Assembly: GCF_015533855.1 (NCBI RefSeq) | Contig: NZ_AP024154.1 | Span: 251,001 to 315,000 of the forward strand | From: Echinicola sp. 20G | GTDB taxonomy: Bacteria > Bacteroidota > Bacteroidia > Cytophagales > Cyclobacteriaceae | Direction: 5' to 3' | DNA length: 64,000 nucleotides | Shown: piece by piece, positions 54,390 through 63,112 of the stretch | Layout of the letters: each line of letters starts with the position of its first letter | How positions within the stretch are numbered: position 1 is the first letter of the stretch | Notes under the pieces: generated by a model | Seen by the model: the letters and a program-made list of their open reading frames with translations, nothing else | Told to the model about the DNA's origin: nothing | The model's database searches: none | Translations under genes and position numbers: made by a program

Positions 54390-55364
54390 CTACTTTTTCC
54401 TCAGAATTGTATATTTCACCAAATTTTCCAAAGATGTTTTGTACTCTGAATCTGGCAAACCAGACAGTATATCAAGAGCTTCCTGAAAGAATTTATTCAT
54501 GATTTCTTCGGCGTAATCCAAGCCTCCAGAAGCCTTCACAAATTCTATAACTTGATTGACAGCCTTTTTATTTTCATTTTTATTTCGGATGAGATAGATG
54601 ATTTTCTTTTTCTCAGTCCAACTGGCATGATTCAAAGCGTAAATGAGCGGCAAAGTCATCTTTTTCTCTTTGATATCTATCCCCACAGGCTTGCCCACTT
54701 CATCCTCTCCGTAGTCAAATAGGTCATCCTTGATCTGAAAAGCCATTCCTACCTTCTCTCCGAAATCTCGCATTTTCTCTACTACCGCTTCGTCAGCACC
54801 TGCAGTAAGGGCACCAACAGCACAGCAAGAAGCAATTAAACTAGCTGTCTTCTGACGAATAATGGTATAATAGACATCCTCTGTAATATCTAGATTACGG
54901 GCTTTGGCAATTTGGAGCAATTCTCCCTCACTCATTTCCCGAACCGCATTGGAAACGATTTTCAATAAGTCGAAATCTCCATTATCAACACTCAATAGTA
55001 AACCTCTGGAAAGCAGGTAATCACCCACCAAAACTGCGATCTTATTTTTCCAAAGCGCATTAACGGAAAAAAAACCTCGACGGTAATTAGCATCATCCAC
55101 CACGTCATCATGCACCAAAGTCGCCGTATGCAATAACTCAATCAAAGCCGCTCCCCTGTAAGTGGACTCATTGATCCCACCTGTCACACCAGCTGTCAAG
55201 AAAACAAACATAGGACGCATTTGCTTTCCTTTTCTTTTGACAATATAACTGGTAATGTGGTCCAGGAGCTTGACCTTACTCTTCATAAAAGATCGAAACT
55301 TCTTTTCGAAGTCGGTCATCTCGACAGCAATAGGGGCTTGTATTTGTTTGAGGTCTGGCTTCAT
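54390..55364 (-). CDS. Polyprenyl diphosphate synthase
   Basis: A trans-prenyltransferase of 324 residues that makes long-chain prenyl diphosphate, probably the menaquinone side chain. The two Asp-rich motifs are present: LVHDDVVDDANYRRG and IKDDLFDYGED, both with the required Asp residues, and KKMTLPLIYAL follows. The preferred start is ATG 55364 (MKPDLKQ). An in-frame ATG at 55391 would add nine residues. The chain length cannot be told from these motifs. Confidence 0.92.
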   Translation of the reverse strand: MKPDLKQIQAPIAVEMTDFEKKFRSFMKSKVKLLDHITSYIVKRKGKQMRPMFVFLTAGVTGGINESTYRGAALIELLHTATLVHDDVVDDANYRRGFFSVNALWKNKIAVLVGDYLLSRGLLLSVDNGDFDLLKIVSNAVREMSEGELLQIAKARNLDITEDVYYTIIRQKTASLIASCCAVGALTAGADEAVVEKMRDFGEKVGMAFQIKDDLFDYGEDEVGKPVGIDIKEKKMTLPLIYALNHASWTEKKKIIYLIRNKNENKKAVNQVIEFVKASGGLDYAEEIMNKFFQEALDILSGLPDSEYKTSLENLVKYTILRKK

Positions 55365-55469
55365 CGCTTTTTTGGTGATGCAATAATACAATCTAATAAA
55401 CCATTGACAAAATAGAGGGGATGATTATTCCAAAGCAACATCATCATTCAAGGCCATTCAGCCCATTGC

Positions 55470-56390
55470 TTAAAAAATGTAAGAAAACCTTAAACTGCCC
55501 AAAAGCTGCCCCTTTGCAGCTTCAGTCTCCTTACTTCGGTAAAAGAACCTGTACGAAAAGCCAAACTTAGGATAAGCCAGTACCAATTCCCCAAAATATT
55601 CGTTAACCATCTTTTCTGGCACCATCCTAAAAACGCCCCAATCAGCTCTTTCACCCACACCTTGGATGGTTGCATTCCAAAAGACCCGCTTAAATTCTAC
55701 GCCTCCGTGAAAATAGATTTCCTTTCCCCCACTTTGCCCCACTCGTGAGCCAGTGATATAACTTTGGCCTGAACGATTAAACTTCCCCAGTCTAAAAGAA
55801 GGGGAAAAACGAATACTTCGATCAAAGTTCCCTAAGGCAAACTTAGAAGAAAGCCAAAAATCAAAAGGTCCAGCATCAATCATTTGATATGCAGCATCTG
55901 TCCTAACATTTATTAAAGCACCGCTTCCAATCTGATAGCGCCATCCCTGAGGCTGGGGAAAACCAAAAAGACGATGGTACCAAACCTGTACATCCTCAGC
56001 TTTAGAACCAGGGCCAACCTTCCCAAGAAGGAAATTACCTTTTAACCAGCCTCTCTTGACTAAGTACTGGTATGAAGTATTCAAAAAGAGTATTCCTGCA
56101 TAAGGCCGGTCGTATTCTCTCACATCTGTCTGAGTATATCGCTGAGGGGTATAAATCTGCTGTGACAGATCGAATTTCATTCTGCTGCGAGGGGTAAGGT
56201 ATCGAGCATATCCCAGAAAAACACCATGGGTATAATACCGATCAAAATGGGTAAATGCCAACGCATCATTATCCACTTGCAAAAACATTTCATGTTTTCT
56301 TAATGCTCCTTCATCGCTTTGAGCTTGACAATAAATGACTTCAAACACCAAAAAACATAAGGAAAATAAGATTTTATTGGGCTTACTCAA
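55470..56390 (-). CDS. LpxR-like lipid A deacylase
   Basis: A 306-residue outer-membrane beta-barrel of the LpxR/DUF2219 family. LpxR of Salmonella removes the 3'-acyloxyacyl chain from lipid A. Family marks are the N-terminal signal peptide (CQAQ), VDNDALAFTHFDRYYTHG (Asn41, Asp42 and Thr47), DRPYAGILF and WYHRLFGFPQPQGW with His139, matching the catalytic Asn, Asp and His region of LpxR. Alternating aromatic strands end in LRFSYIF, a barrel terminus. It lies upstream of the polyprenyl synthase gene on the same strand. Confidence 0.85.
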   Translation of the reverse strand: MSKPNKILFSLCFLVFEVIYCQAQSDEGALRKHEMFLQVDNDALAFTHFDRYYTHGVFLGYARYLTPRSRMKFDLSQQIYTPQRYTQTDVREYDRPYAGILFLNTSYQYLVKRGWLKGNFLLGKVGPGSKAEDVQVWYHRLFGFPQPQGWRYQIGSGALINVRTDAAYQMIDAGPFDFWLSSKFALGNFDRSIRFSPSFRLGKFNRSGQSYITGSRVGQSGGKEIYFHGGVEFKRVFWNATIQGVGERADWGVFRMVPEKMVNEYFGELVLAYPKFGFSYRFFYRSKETEAAKGQLLGSLRFSYIF

Positions 56391-56527
56391 TTTTAAAGCT
56401 TCTAAGTCGAAAAGATGAAGTAAATTATCAAAAAATCTTTATTCATATAGTTTTTAAGGGCATTTCTTAGTGTTTTGTTTTAATGAGCATATTAGTTCTG
56501 CTTATTATCAAAGCTTCATTTTTTCAT

Positions 56528-56535
56528 TATCTTTG
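56528..56535 (+). promoter_or_regulatory. Possible -7 box of the acyltransferase-gpsA operon
   Basis: TATCTTTG matches TAnnTTTG. It is 24 bp before the TTG start at 56559, which limits the start to that codon or later. No -33 TTTG is present at 19-21 bp. Confidence 0.4.
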
Positions 56536-56558
56536 ACAAATCATCAAACCTAATCCCC

Positions 56559-58259
56559 TTGACTGACGATTATATCAAACATAAATACGACCCCATTCTT
56601 CCTCGGAAAGATGAGTGGCCGGTGGTGAAGCTGTCCAAAAACAGAAAGGAATTTATCCAAACCATAGCTTCCCATAGCAGCGATAGGATCATCAACATCA
56701 CGGGAAACAATTTAGATCTTCTCAAGGAAGAACTCGAGACCACCCTATACCGGGAAAGAATGAGAGTCAAACAAAACCCTTGGTTGGTAGATCCAGATGA
56801 TGAAGATGATTTTTGGTCTGGTGTTAAATCTACCTTGGTGCAACTCTCCTCAGAAACTCACAGCACAGAAGAAGACAGGAAAGTGGGCTACCATAAAATC
56901 CTTGACAGCATCACCACGCGTTATGCTGAAGAGATTGCCAGTAATTTCAAGCACAGTCATTATAAGGCCACCAGAAAGATTGTAACTTTTGGCTTTTCCC
57001 GACTGCTCAATGCTGGGAGAGTAAAGGGCTTCGGCTCAATCTTTAGTAAGCAATACACCCTTCAGGACAAAATCCAGATCATTGGTGAGACGGATCAAAT
57101 CAGGGATCTTGCTTCCAAAGGGACGATTGTCATGGTCCCTACCCATTTCAGCAATCTGGACAGTATTTTGATAGGATGGACCATCAGCACTTTGGGCATG
57201 CCTCCATTTATTTATGGTGCCGGGCTCAACCTATTCAACATCCAGATTTTCGCCTACTTTATGAATGCACTTGGTGCTTATAAAGTGGACAGAAGAAAAA
57301 AGAATTTACTGTATAGGGAAACCTTAAAAACCTATTCCAGTGAGGCTATCCAGTTTGGATGTCACAGCCTTTTCTTTCCGGGAGGGACCCGATCCAGGAG
57401 CGGCAAAATTGAATCCAAACTAAAACTTGGTTTACTCAGTACCGCCATAGAAGCGCAAAGAACCAACTATGAGCAAGGCCTGAACGACATCAGCGGAAAA
57501 GTATTCATTGTCCCTGTCACAATCAACTATCACTTTGTATTGGAAGCTCCCAGTTTGATCAAAGAACACTTGAGCTTAACTGGTCAAGAAAGGTACTATA
57601 AGGAAACAGATGAGTTCTCCACTTCTTATAAAATCTCAAAGTTCCTGGTAAAGTTTTTCACCAAGGGGTCTGACATTTCCGTGTCCATTGGCCAAGCCAT
57701 GGATATCCTCGGGAACTATGTGGACAAAGACGGAAACAGCCTAGATAGAAACAACCGCATCATTGATTGCCGTGACTATTTCCTTTCTGATGGAAAAGTG
57801 ACGGTAGATCCCCAGCGGGAAGAAGTGTATACCCACAAACTAGGAGAGCGGATAGTTGAGGAATTTCACAAAATCAATAGGATTTTCAGCAGTCACCTTG
57901 TTGCCTTTACTGCTTTTCAGATGATCAAAAAGAAAAACAGTAAAATGGACCTTTTCAACCTTCTAAGGCTACCAGATGACGAACTGATCTTGGAATACAA
58001 TGATTTCAGGTCAGAATGCCAAAGGGTACTGAACCGAATCATGGAAATCCGCAGTGAAGGACAAGTTCATGTGGCTCCCCATTTAAAGCAAGGCCTTGAC
58101 GAAATCATTTCTCATGGCTTGGCCAATGTGGGAATGTACCATGCCAAAAGACCGCTGATCAAAACTTCTGAAAACAAAATCACCACACAGGACATGAGCC
58201 TCCTGTATTTTTACCATAACAGACTTGACGGATATGACCTTGAAAAGCTCTTCAAATAA
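56559..58259 (+). CDS. Glycerol-3-phosphate/lysophosphatidate-type acyltransferase
   Basis: A 566-residue PlsB/PlsC-superfamily acyltransferase for membrane phospholipid synthesis. The HX4D motif is H196-FSNL-D201 (PTHFSNLDS), and FPGGTRSR at 273-280 is the phosphate-binding block. The N-terminal 180 residues and the C-terminal 200 have no clear family in my reading. The start is TTG at 56559; there is no in-frame ATG before codon 68 and no Shine-Dalgarno box. gpsA, encoding the glycerol-3-phosphate maker, overlaps its end by 26 bp. Confidence 0.88.
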   Translation: MTDDYIKHKYDPILPRKDEWPVVKLSKNRKEFIQTIASHSSDRIINITGNNLDLLKEELETTLYRERMRVKQNPWLVDPDDEDDFWSGVKSTLVQLSSETHSTEEDRKVGYHKILDSITTRYAEEIASNFKHSHYKATRKIVTFGFSRLLNAGRVKGFGSIFSKQYTLQDKIQIIGETDQIRDLASKGTIVMVPTHFSNLDSILIGWTISTLGMPPFIYGAGLNLFNIQIFAYFMNALGAYKVDRRKKNLLYRETLKTYSSEAIQFGCHSLFFPGGTRSRSGKIESKLKLGLLSTAIEAQRTNYEQGLNDISGKVFIVPVTINYHFVLEAPSLIKEHLSLTGQERYYKETDEFSTSYKISKFLVKFFTKGSDISVSIGQAMDILGNYVDKDGNSLDRNNRIIDCRDYFLSDGKVTVDPQREEVYTHKLGERIVEEFHKINRIFSSHLVAFTAFQMIKKKNSKMDLFNLLRLPDDELILEYNDFRSECQRVLNRIMEIRSEGQVHVAPHLKQGLDEIISHGLANVGMYHAKRPLIKTSENKITTQDMSLLYFYHNRLDGYDLEKLFK

Positions 58260-59298
58260 TTTTGACAAACCTGTTGGGGTGATTGGCATTGGCAGTTTTG
58301 GTACAGCCATAGCCAATATTCTTGCCGAAAAAAGCAAAGTAATCGTTTATGCCCGAAAGCAGGAAATCGTTGACGAAATCAACTTTCAGCATAGTGCAGA
58401 AGGAAGGAGCCTCCACCATAATATATCGGCGACCACTGATCCAGAAATAATTTGCGACTCCTGCGAAGTCATGTTCCCAGTGATTTCTTCATCAGGGTTT
58501 AGGGAGGTCATGCAAAAATTCGCTCCTTTTCTCCACCCTTACCATATTCTGATCCACGGCACCAAAGGTCTGGCCCTCAACCTCCCCGATGACAAAAGCC
58601 TAGAAGATGTCAGCAAAATCAAAAGGGAAAATATATGTACCATGAGCGAGGTAATCCTCAATGAAACAGTAGTGGTTAGGGTCGGCTGTTTGGCTGGACC
58701 AAATCTTGCCAAGGAACTTTCCAAAGGACAACCAGCCGCTACCGTAGTCGCCAGTAGATTCAATGAGGTTATTGTGGAAGGTCAAAGGCTTCTGCGCTCC
58801 GACAAATTCCAAGTATATGGAAACCAAGACATTATTGGTGTGGAGCTCAGTGGCGTACTCAAAAACACCATTGCTATAGCTTCTGGTGCATTGGCCGGAT
58901 TGGGCTTGGGCGAAAATGCACGCGGACTCCTTATTTCGCGAGGCATGGTTGAATTGATTCACTTAGGAAATGCACTTGGAGGACAAACCCAATCCTTTAT
59001 TGGCTTAGCAGGAATTGGGGATCTTGTGGCCACTTGCAGCTCCACGCTCTCCAGAAACTATACTGTTGGCTACCGTCTGGCCCAAGGTGAAACATTAGAG
59101 CAAATCAATGACAGTATGGAAGAAGTCGCTGAAGGGATCAATACGGTTAAACTTATGAAAACCTTCCTGGAGGGAACGGGCATGCGCGCCCCAATCACTG
59201 AAAATCTCTACAAAGTCCTTTTCGAAGGTTTTAAGGTGGAAGATGCCTTATACTACTTGATGAAATATCCCTTCAATGTGGATATTGATTTTCTGTAG
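58234..59298 (+). CDS. gpsA: Glycerol-3-phosphate dehydrogenase [NAD(P)+]
   Basis: GpsA reduces dihydroxyacetone phosphate to glycerol-3-phosphate, the phospholipid backbone. The 354-residue protein has the Rossmann motif GIGSFGTAIAN, the GPNLAKEL substrate segment and the catalytic region GVELSGVLKNTIAIASGALAGLGLGENARG. ATG 58234 is preferred over an in-frame TTG at 58225. It overlaps the preceding acyltransferase by 26 bp, which suits a shared pathway. Confidence 0.95.
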   Translation: MTLKSSSNNFDKPVGVIGIGSFGTAIANILAEKSKVIVYARKQEIVDEINFQHSAEGRSLHHNISATTDPEIICDSCEVMFPVISSSGFREVMQKFAPFLHPYHILIHGTKGLALNLPDDKSLEDVSKIKRENICTMSEVILNETVVVRVGCLAGPNLAKELSKGQPAATVVASRFNEVIVEGQRLLRSDKFQVYGNQDIIGVELSGVLKNTIAIASGALAGLGLGENARGLLISRGMVELIHLGNALGGQTQSFIGLAGIGDLVATCSSTLSRNYTVGYRLAQGETLEQINDSMEEVAEGINTVKLMKTFLEGTGMRAPITENLYKVLFEGFKVEDALYYLMKYPFNVDIDFL

Positions 59299-59335
59299 GA
59301 AGAAATTTGGAAACTCAAATGACCATTTAAGCTTT

Positions 59336-60232
59336 ATGAAAAACCTTTCTGCCTTTTATTTTCTGATCGCTTTCAGCTTCCTTTTCTCCTGCAAAAGTAG
59401 TCAAGAGCTACTTTACACAGATGAATCCACCCCAGCTTTAGTGGCTGATGGCTTTGCTTTTACGGAAGGTCCTGCGGTAGCTCCCAATGGAGATGTCTAT
59501 TTCACTGACCAGCCTAACAACCGCATTCATCGTTGGTCTGCTGAAACAGGAAAAGTAACTATCTATATGGAAAATGCAGGAAGGGCCAATGGCTTGTTCT
59601 TTGACCGAGAGGGCAATTTATTGGCCTGTGCCGATGAAAAATTCCAATTATGGCAGATTGACAAAAACAAAAATGTAACAGTACTGGTAGACGGCTTTGA
59701 GGAAAAGGACTTCAACGGCCCCAATGACCTTTGGGTAGATCAAAAAGGAGGAATTTATTTTACCGACCCCTATTATCAGCGTGACTATTGGGAAAGACAA
59801 GAAATGGATATGGAAAGTCAGCGGGTTTATTATAGAAATCCTAAAAACCAGGAAGTGAAAATAGTGGCTGATCACTTTGTGAGACCAAATGGTATTATCG
59901 GCACCAATGATGGCAAAACACTATTTATCGCTGATATTGGAGATAAGAAAACCTACAAATACACCATTCAAAAGGATGGAAGCCTTAGTGAACCTCAACT
60001 TTTTACCGCAATGGGATCTGATGGCATGACCGTCGACCAGAAGGGTAACGTTTACCTTACTGGCAATGGTGTCACTGTCTTTAATCCTCAAGGGCAGCAA
60101 ATAGGCCATATCTCCGTCCCTCAAAAATGGACAGCCAATGTTACTTTTGGAGGAAAGGACAGAAAAACCCTGTTTATCACTGCCAGTACAGCTGTTTATA
60201 CAGTAGAGATGAATGTTAAAGGAGCTAGATAA
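59336..60232 (+). CDS. SMP-30/gluconolactonase-like lipoprotein
   Basis: A 298-residue six-bladed beta-propeller hydrolase. A lipoprotein signal (FLFSC) precedes FTEGPAVAPNGDVYFTDQPNNRIHRW. Metal-site residues of the SMP-30 family are visible: Glu in the EGPA segment, Asn and Asp in FNGPNDLWVD, and the later IADIGDKKTYKY strand. Known members are lactonases (gluconolactonase, luciferin-regenerating enzyme), so a sugar lactone is a likely substrate. The start at 59336 is chosen because it begins the signal peptide; the open frame extends upstream to 59276 inside gpsA. It is only 11 bp from the convergent neighbour. Confidence 0.9.
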   Translation: MKNLSAFYFLIAFSFLFSCKSSQELLYTDESTPALVADGFAFTEGPAVAPNGDVYFTDQPNNRIHRWSAETGKVTIYMENAGRANGLFFDREGNLLACADEKFQLWQIDKNKNVTVLVDGFEEKDFNGPNDLWVDQKGGIYFTDPYYQRDYWERQEMDMESQRVYYRNPKNQEVKIVADHFVRPNGIIGTNDGKTLFIADIGDKKTYKYTIQKDGSLSEPQLFTAMGSDGMTVDQKGNVYLTGNGVTVFNPQGQQIGHISVPQKWTANVTFGGKDRKTLFITASTAVYTVEMNVKGAR

Positions 60233-60243
60233 AAGTATTCAAA

Positions 60244-61272
60244 TTAATCTTCATCTGAAGGGTGCGCTAAGCTCCTTACTGAAATCCCAAAAGCTTTGGC
60301 AGGATTGATCTTCAAGAGCATGTTGATATCTTGCTGGGTAAAGCCCTGTTCTTCTAAAGCCGGAAGGAGCTCTTTAAAAATCCGGGTATAGCCAACAATA
60401 TTTTGTTCTGTCTTTTGTGGATCATACCATCCTGCATCATGTGAAATCAATACGTGGTCCAAAATCCCATTTTCCTTGGCAAAGACCAACTTCTCAAGAT
60501 GCTTCTTCATCTCCCAACCTAAGCCATCAAAACTGATCCAACACCCTGAATCGGCTGCTTTTAGGTACTGAGCCATATCCTCCTCTGCCTGGGCATGTAC
60601 CCAAATAAAAGCGCTTGGAGTAACATTGAGATCCTTTAAAATATTCAATTGTGGCCACAACCCCTTAGCCGCCCCAGTGTGAGAGGCAATAGTCAGTCCA
60701 GTCTTCAGATGTGTTTTAGCGGCTGCTTTCACCAATTTGGCATCAATGACCTCAAGCGAGGCTAAATTATCTACGCTTATCTTTATAAACCCAGGCTTGA
60801 TTCCGGTATCTCCTATTCCATTTTCAAATTCATTTATCCAACTTTCCGCCAATTGGTCATCACTCCATTGGTAGGCATATTCAGGTATATATTTGTTGTT
60901 AACCGCACCATACAAACCTGTATTGGTAATAATGGCAATGCCAGACTTCTCTGAAAACTGCTGGAGCAAACCTGGATCCCGCCCTAAAAAATTTGGAGTA
61001 GGATCAACAAAGTAATTTACCTTATAAGTATGCAGATCACTTAAATGCGGAAGCATTACCTTTAACACCTCCTCATCAACCCAATCCTCTTGAGAAATAC
61101 TATCGGCACCGATAAAGTCCACTAATAAATGCTCATGCGTCAACCATACCTTGGAGGTATCTACCTTATGTATGCCATTCACGGTTTGGATAAAAGGCAT
61201 ATCCTGATTTCTAGAACAAGAATGAAAGGACAAGCAAAAGACGATGATGATATAAATTGGGCTATTTCTCAT
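60244..61272 (-). CDS. Phosphotriesterase-related amidohydrolase, lipoprotein
   Basis: A TIM-barrel metal hydrolase of the PTE/PTER group, 342 residues, with a lipoprotein signal (FHSC, Cys19). All metal ligands expected for phosphotriesterase are present in order: H46-E-H48, Lys164 (carboxylated in the family), His198, His226 and Asp279. Family members include lactonases and aryldialkylphosphatases, so the substrate is uncertain. The FG-GAP and SMP-30 proteins in the window are also lipoproteins, so it is probably periplasmic or surface-exposed. Confidence 0.88.
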   Translation of the reverse strand: MRNSPIYIIIVFCLSFHSCSRNQDMPFIQTVNGIHKVDTSKVWLTHEHLLVDFIGADSISQEDWVDEEVLKVMLPHLSDLHTYKVNYFVDPTPNFLGRDPGLLQQFSEKSGIAIITNTGLYGAVNNKYIPEYAYQWSDDQLAESWINEFENGIGDTGIKPGFIKISVDNLASLEVIDAKLVKAAAKTHLKTGLTIASHTGAAKGLWPQLNILKDLNVTPSAFIWVHAQAEEDMAQYLKAADSGCWISFDGLGWEMKKHLEKLVFAKENGILDHVLISHDAGWYDPQKTEQNIVGYTRIFKELLPALEEQGFTQQDINMLLKINPAKAFGISVRSLAHPSDED

Positions 61273-61343
61273 TTGGGATAAATTAAATTTCTCTAATTAA
61301 TTTACCATCCTTTCCTTTTCAATCAAATGCCAAAGACATAAAA

Positions 61344-61372
61344 AAGCCTCTTACTAACAGTATAAGAGGCCT
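61344..61372 (-). terminator. Terminator of the M81 peptidase gene
   Basis: On the minus strand GCCTCTTA (complement of 61363-61370) pairs with TAAGAGGC (complement of 61346-61353), followed by TTTTTT. It lies 28 bp past the M81 stop. Confidence 0.85.
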
Positions 61373-61399
61373 TCAAAGTTTTATAAGTAATAGGGAAGC

Positions 61400-62980
61400 T
61401 TATTCATGGGATAAAGGAATCCACTGGACTGATAAATCAGGATCTTCCATGCCTGCATCAAACGGAAACATTGGCCTTTTGATACGGTTATACTCTAGGC
61501 GCATCAAGTCCTGATCCACTCCCCCTGGGGTCAAAGCAAGCAGCCAGTCAGCCCTCATGTTGTAGAGTTCAGGTACAAGGTATCCTATCTTTACGACCAC
61601 TATATCTGTCTCTTTTGGGTTCAAACCTAAATTGGTGAAGTCACTTTCGTGATGATAAGGCTTGCGCTTATTAGTCACTATCACATGTACACTTCCTACT
61701 TTGACCACAACTTCTGTTTCAGCATCCCGGTCACCATGCTCGATAGCTTCCACGGTTCCTTTCAAAGTAATCGGCCCAGCAAATCTATTATCAACAGCTG
61801 CTCCCACAGGTGCTTCAACCTCTCCGCCCACACCTACTTCAACAGCAGCCTTGATCAACTCTGGCCCCGGGATAGACGCATAGATCAAGCTGGGTCCATC
61901 TGCTGATTTAAATTCTGGCCTAGCCAAAATTTCCTTCAAAGTCCAGGTCACATCTCCCGCTCCACCAGCAGTCGGATTGTCACCTGAATCACTGATCATA
62001 AATGGTACTTTATCACTCTTCACCGCAGCATCCAAAGCCTCTTCAAGCGTAGCAGTTGGTGCGACAAAATCAAACTCATCCCTCACCGCCCAAAAACTTT
62101 CTGCCAAATCTTCAGCCGTCCGGCCTACTTTTTCTTTATCATCTCCGGTGACCATCACCACTCCATGATTTCGGGGCTCATCAGCCCAAGCATAACCAAT
62201 CCAAATAGCGGCATCCACTACTCCTTCTTGATCAGCAGCAGGAGCTACCTTGGCATATAAACTTTTCCCAGGCTCAATTCTTGTACTGGTCTTTTCTCCA
62301 GGCAATAGGATCGGCACCGGAATATAAGCTTTATAGGCAGGTTTACCCTCACCACTTTCCAGTCTTTCCAAAAGATTGTCCATGGCTCTTTTCTTAGATT
62401 CCAAAGCATCCTCATGAGGCGCCAAGCGATAACAAGTAATAATATCAGAGTGCTTTGCCAACTTATGAGAAACATTACCGTGCAAATCCATAGAAGTAGA
62501 AATAATTGGCTCTTCACCGATTACTTCACGAATTCTTTCAATCATATCTCCCTCGGGATCGTCCACGCCCTGAACACTCATGGCACCATGAATATCAAAG
62601 AACAAACCATCATAAGGACCATTTTCTTTCAACATTGTAAGGGTCTTTCCCATTAAAGACTCGTAAGCCTCCTTACTGACAATTCCACCTGGAATGGCAT
62701 GGCCTTTAACAGTGGGGATCCATTCTGCTCTTTTTCTATTGGCCGAATCGGATGCCATAAAGGGATAATAAGAAAATATATCGTCTCCGCTCTTAGCATG
62801 AAATGCTGTTTCCTCTGTAACAGCCGGAGAAAAAGTACTGGATTCTATTGCCAATCCTGCGATGGCTATTCGAGGCAAAGAAGAAGATTCTTCTTGCTCT
62901 GTGGAAGGGTTACAAGAAATCAACCCTACTACAGTAAACAACAAAACAAAGATTTTGGTGAGGGTGAGTGTTTTTTGCAT
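61400..62980 (-). CDS. M81 family metallopeptidase (MlrC-like), lipoprotein
   Basis: A 526-residue lipoprotein (VGLISC) of the M81 family, whose best-known member, MlrC, cleaves linear microcystin peptides in sphingomonads. Conserved parts are IAGLAIESSTFSP, FFDIHGAM, STSMDLHGNVS with a metal-binding His, and DSGDNPTAGGAGD. The natural substrate here is unknown; the family also has members of unknown role. ATG 62980 (MQKTLTLTK) gives a normal signal peptide; an in-frame TTG at 63004 is less likely. It precedes the phosphotriesterase-like gene, but a terminator separates them. Confidence 0.88.
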   Translation of the reverse strand: MQKTLTLTKIFVLLFTVVGLISCNPSTEQEESSSLPRIAIAGLAIESSTFSPAVTEETAFHAKSGDDIFSYYPFMASDSANRKRAEWIPTVKGHAIPGGIVSKEAYESLMGKTLTMLKENGPYDGLFFDIHGAMSVQGVDDPEGDMIERIREVIGEEPIISTSMDLHGNVSHKLAKHSDIITCYRLAPHEDALESKKRAMDNLLERLESGEGKPAYKAYIPVPILLPGEKTSTRIEPGKSLYAKVAPAADQEGVVDAAIWIGYAWADEPRNHGVVMVTGDDKEKVGRTAEDLAESFWAVRDEFDFVAPTATLEEALDAAVKSDKVPFMISDSGDNPTAGGAGDVTWTLKEILARPEFKSADGPSLIYASIPGPELIKAAVEVGVGGEVEAPVGAAVDNRFAGPITLKGTVEAIEHGDRDAETEVVVKVGSVHVIVTNKRKPYHHESDFTNLGLNPKETDIVVVKIGYLVPELYNMRADWLLALTPGGVDQDLMRLEYNRIKRPMFPFDAGMEDPDLSVQWIPLSHE

Positions 62981-63112
62981 AAATGAAGTTTTTACGTAAT
63001 TCAACTAATTTAAATAAAAAATTCATTAATGTTTAACCATTCATCAAGTTCTTTACTGCATTTTTAACTATTCTATCAATTTAATAACAAAAAGAAAAAT
63101 CATAGAAATCTA

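Noticed and set aside
58600..58962. 120-codon open frame antisense to gpsA
   Set aside because: Shadow of the conserved gpsA coding sequence.
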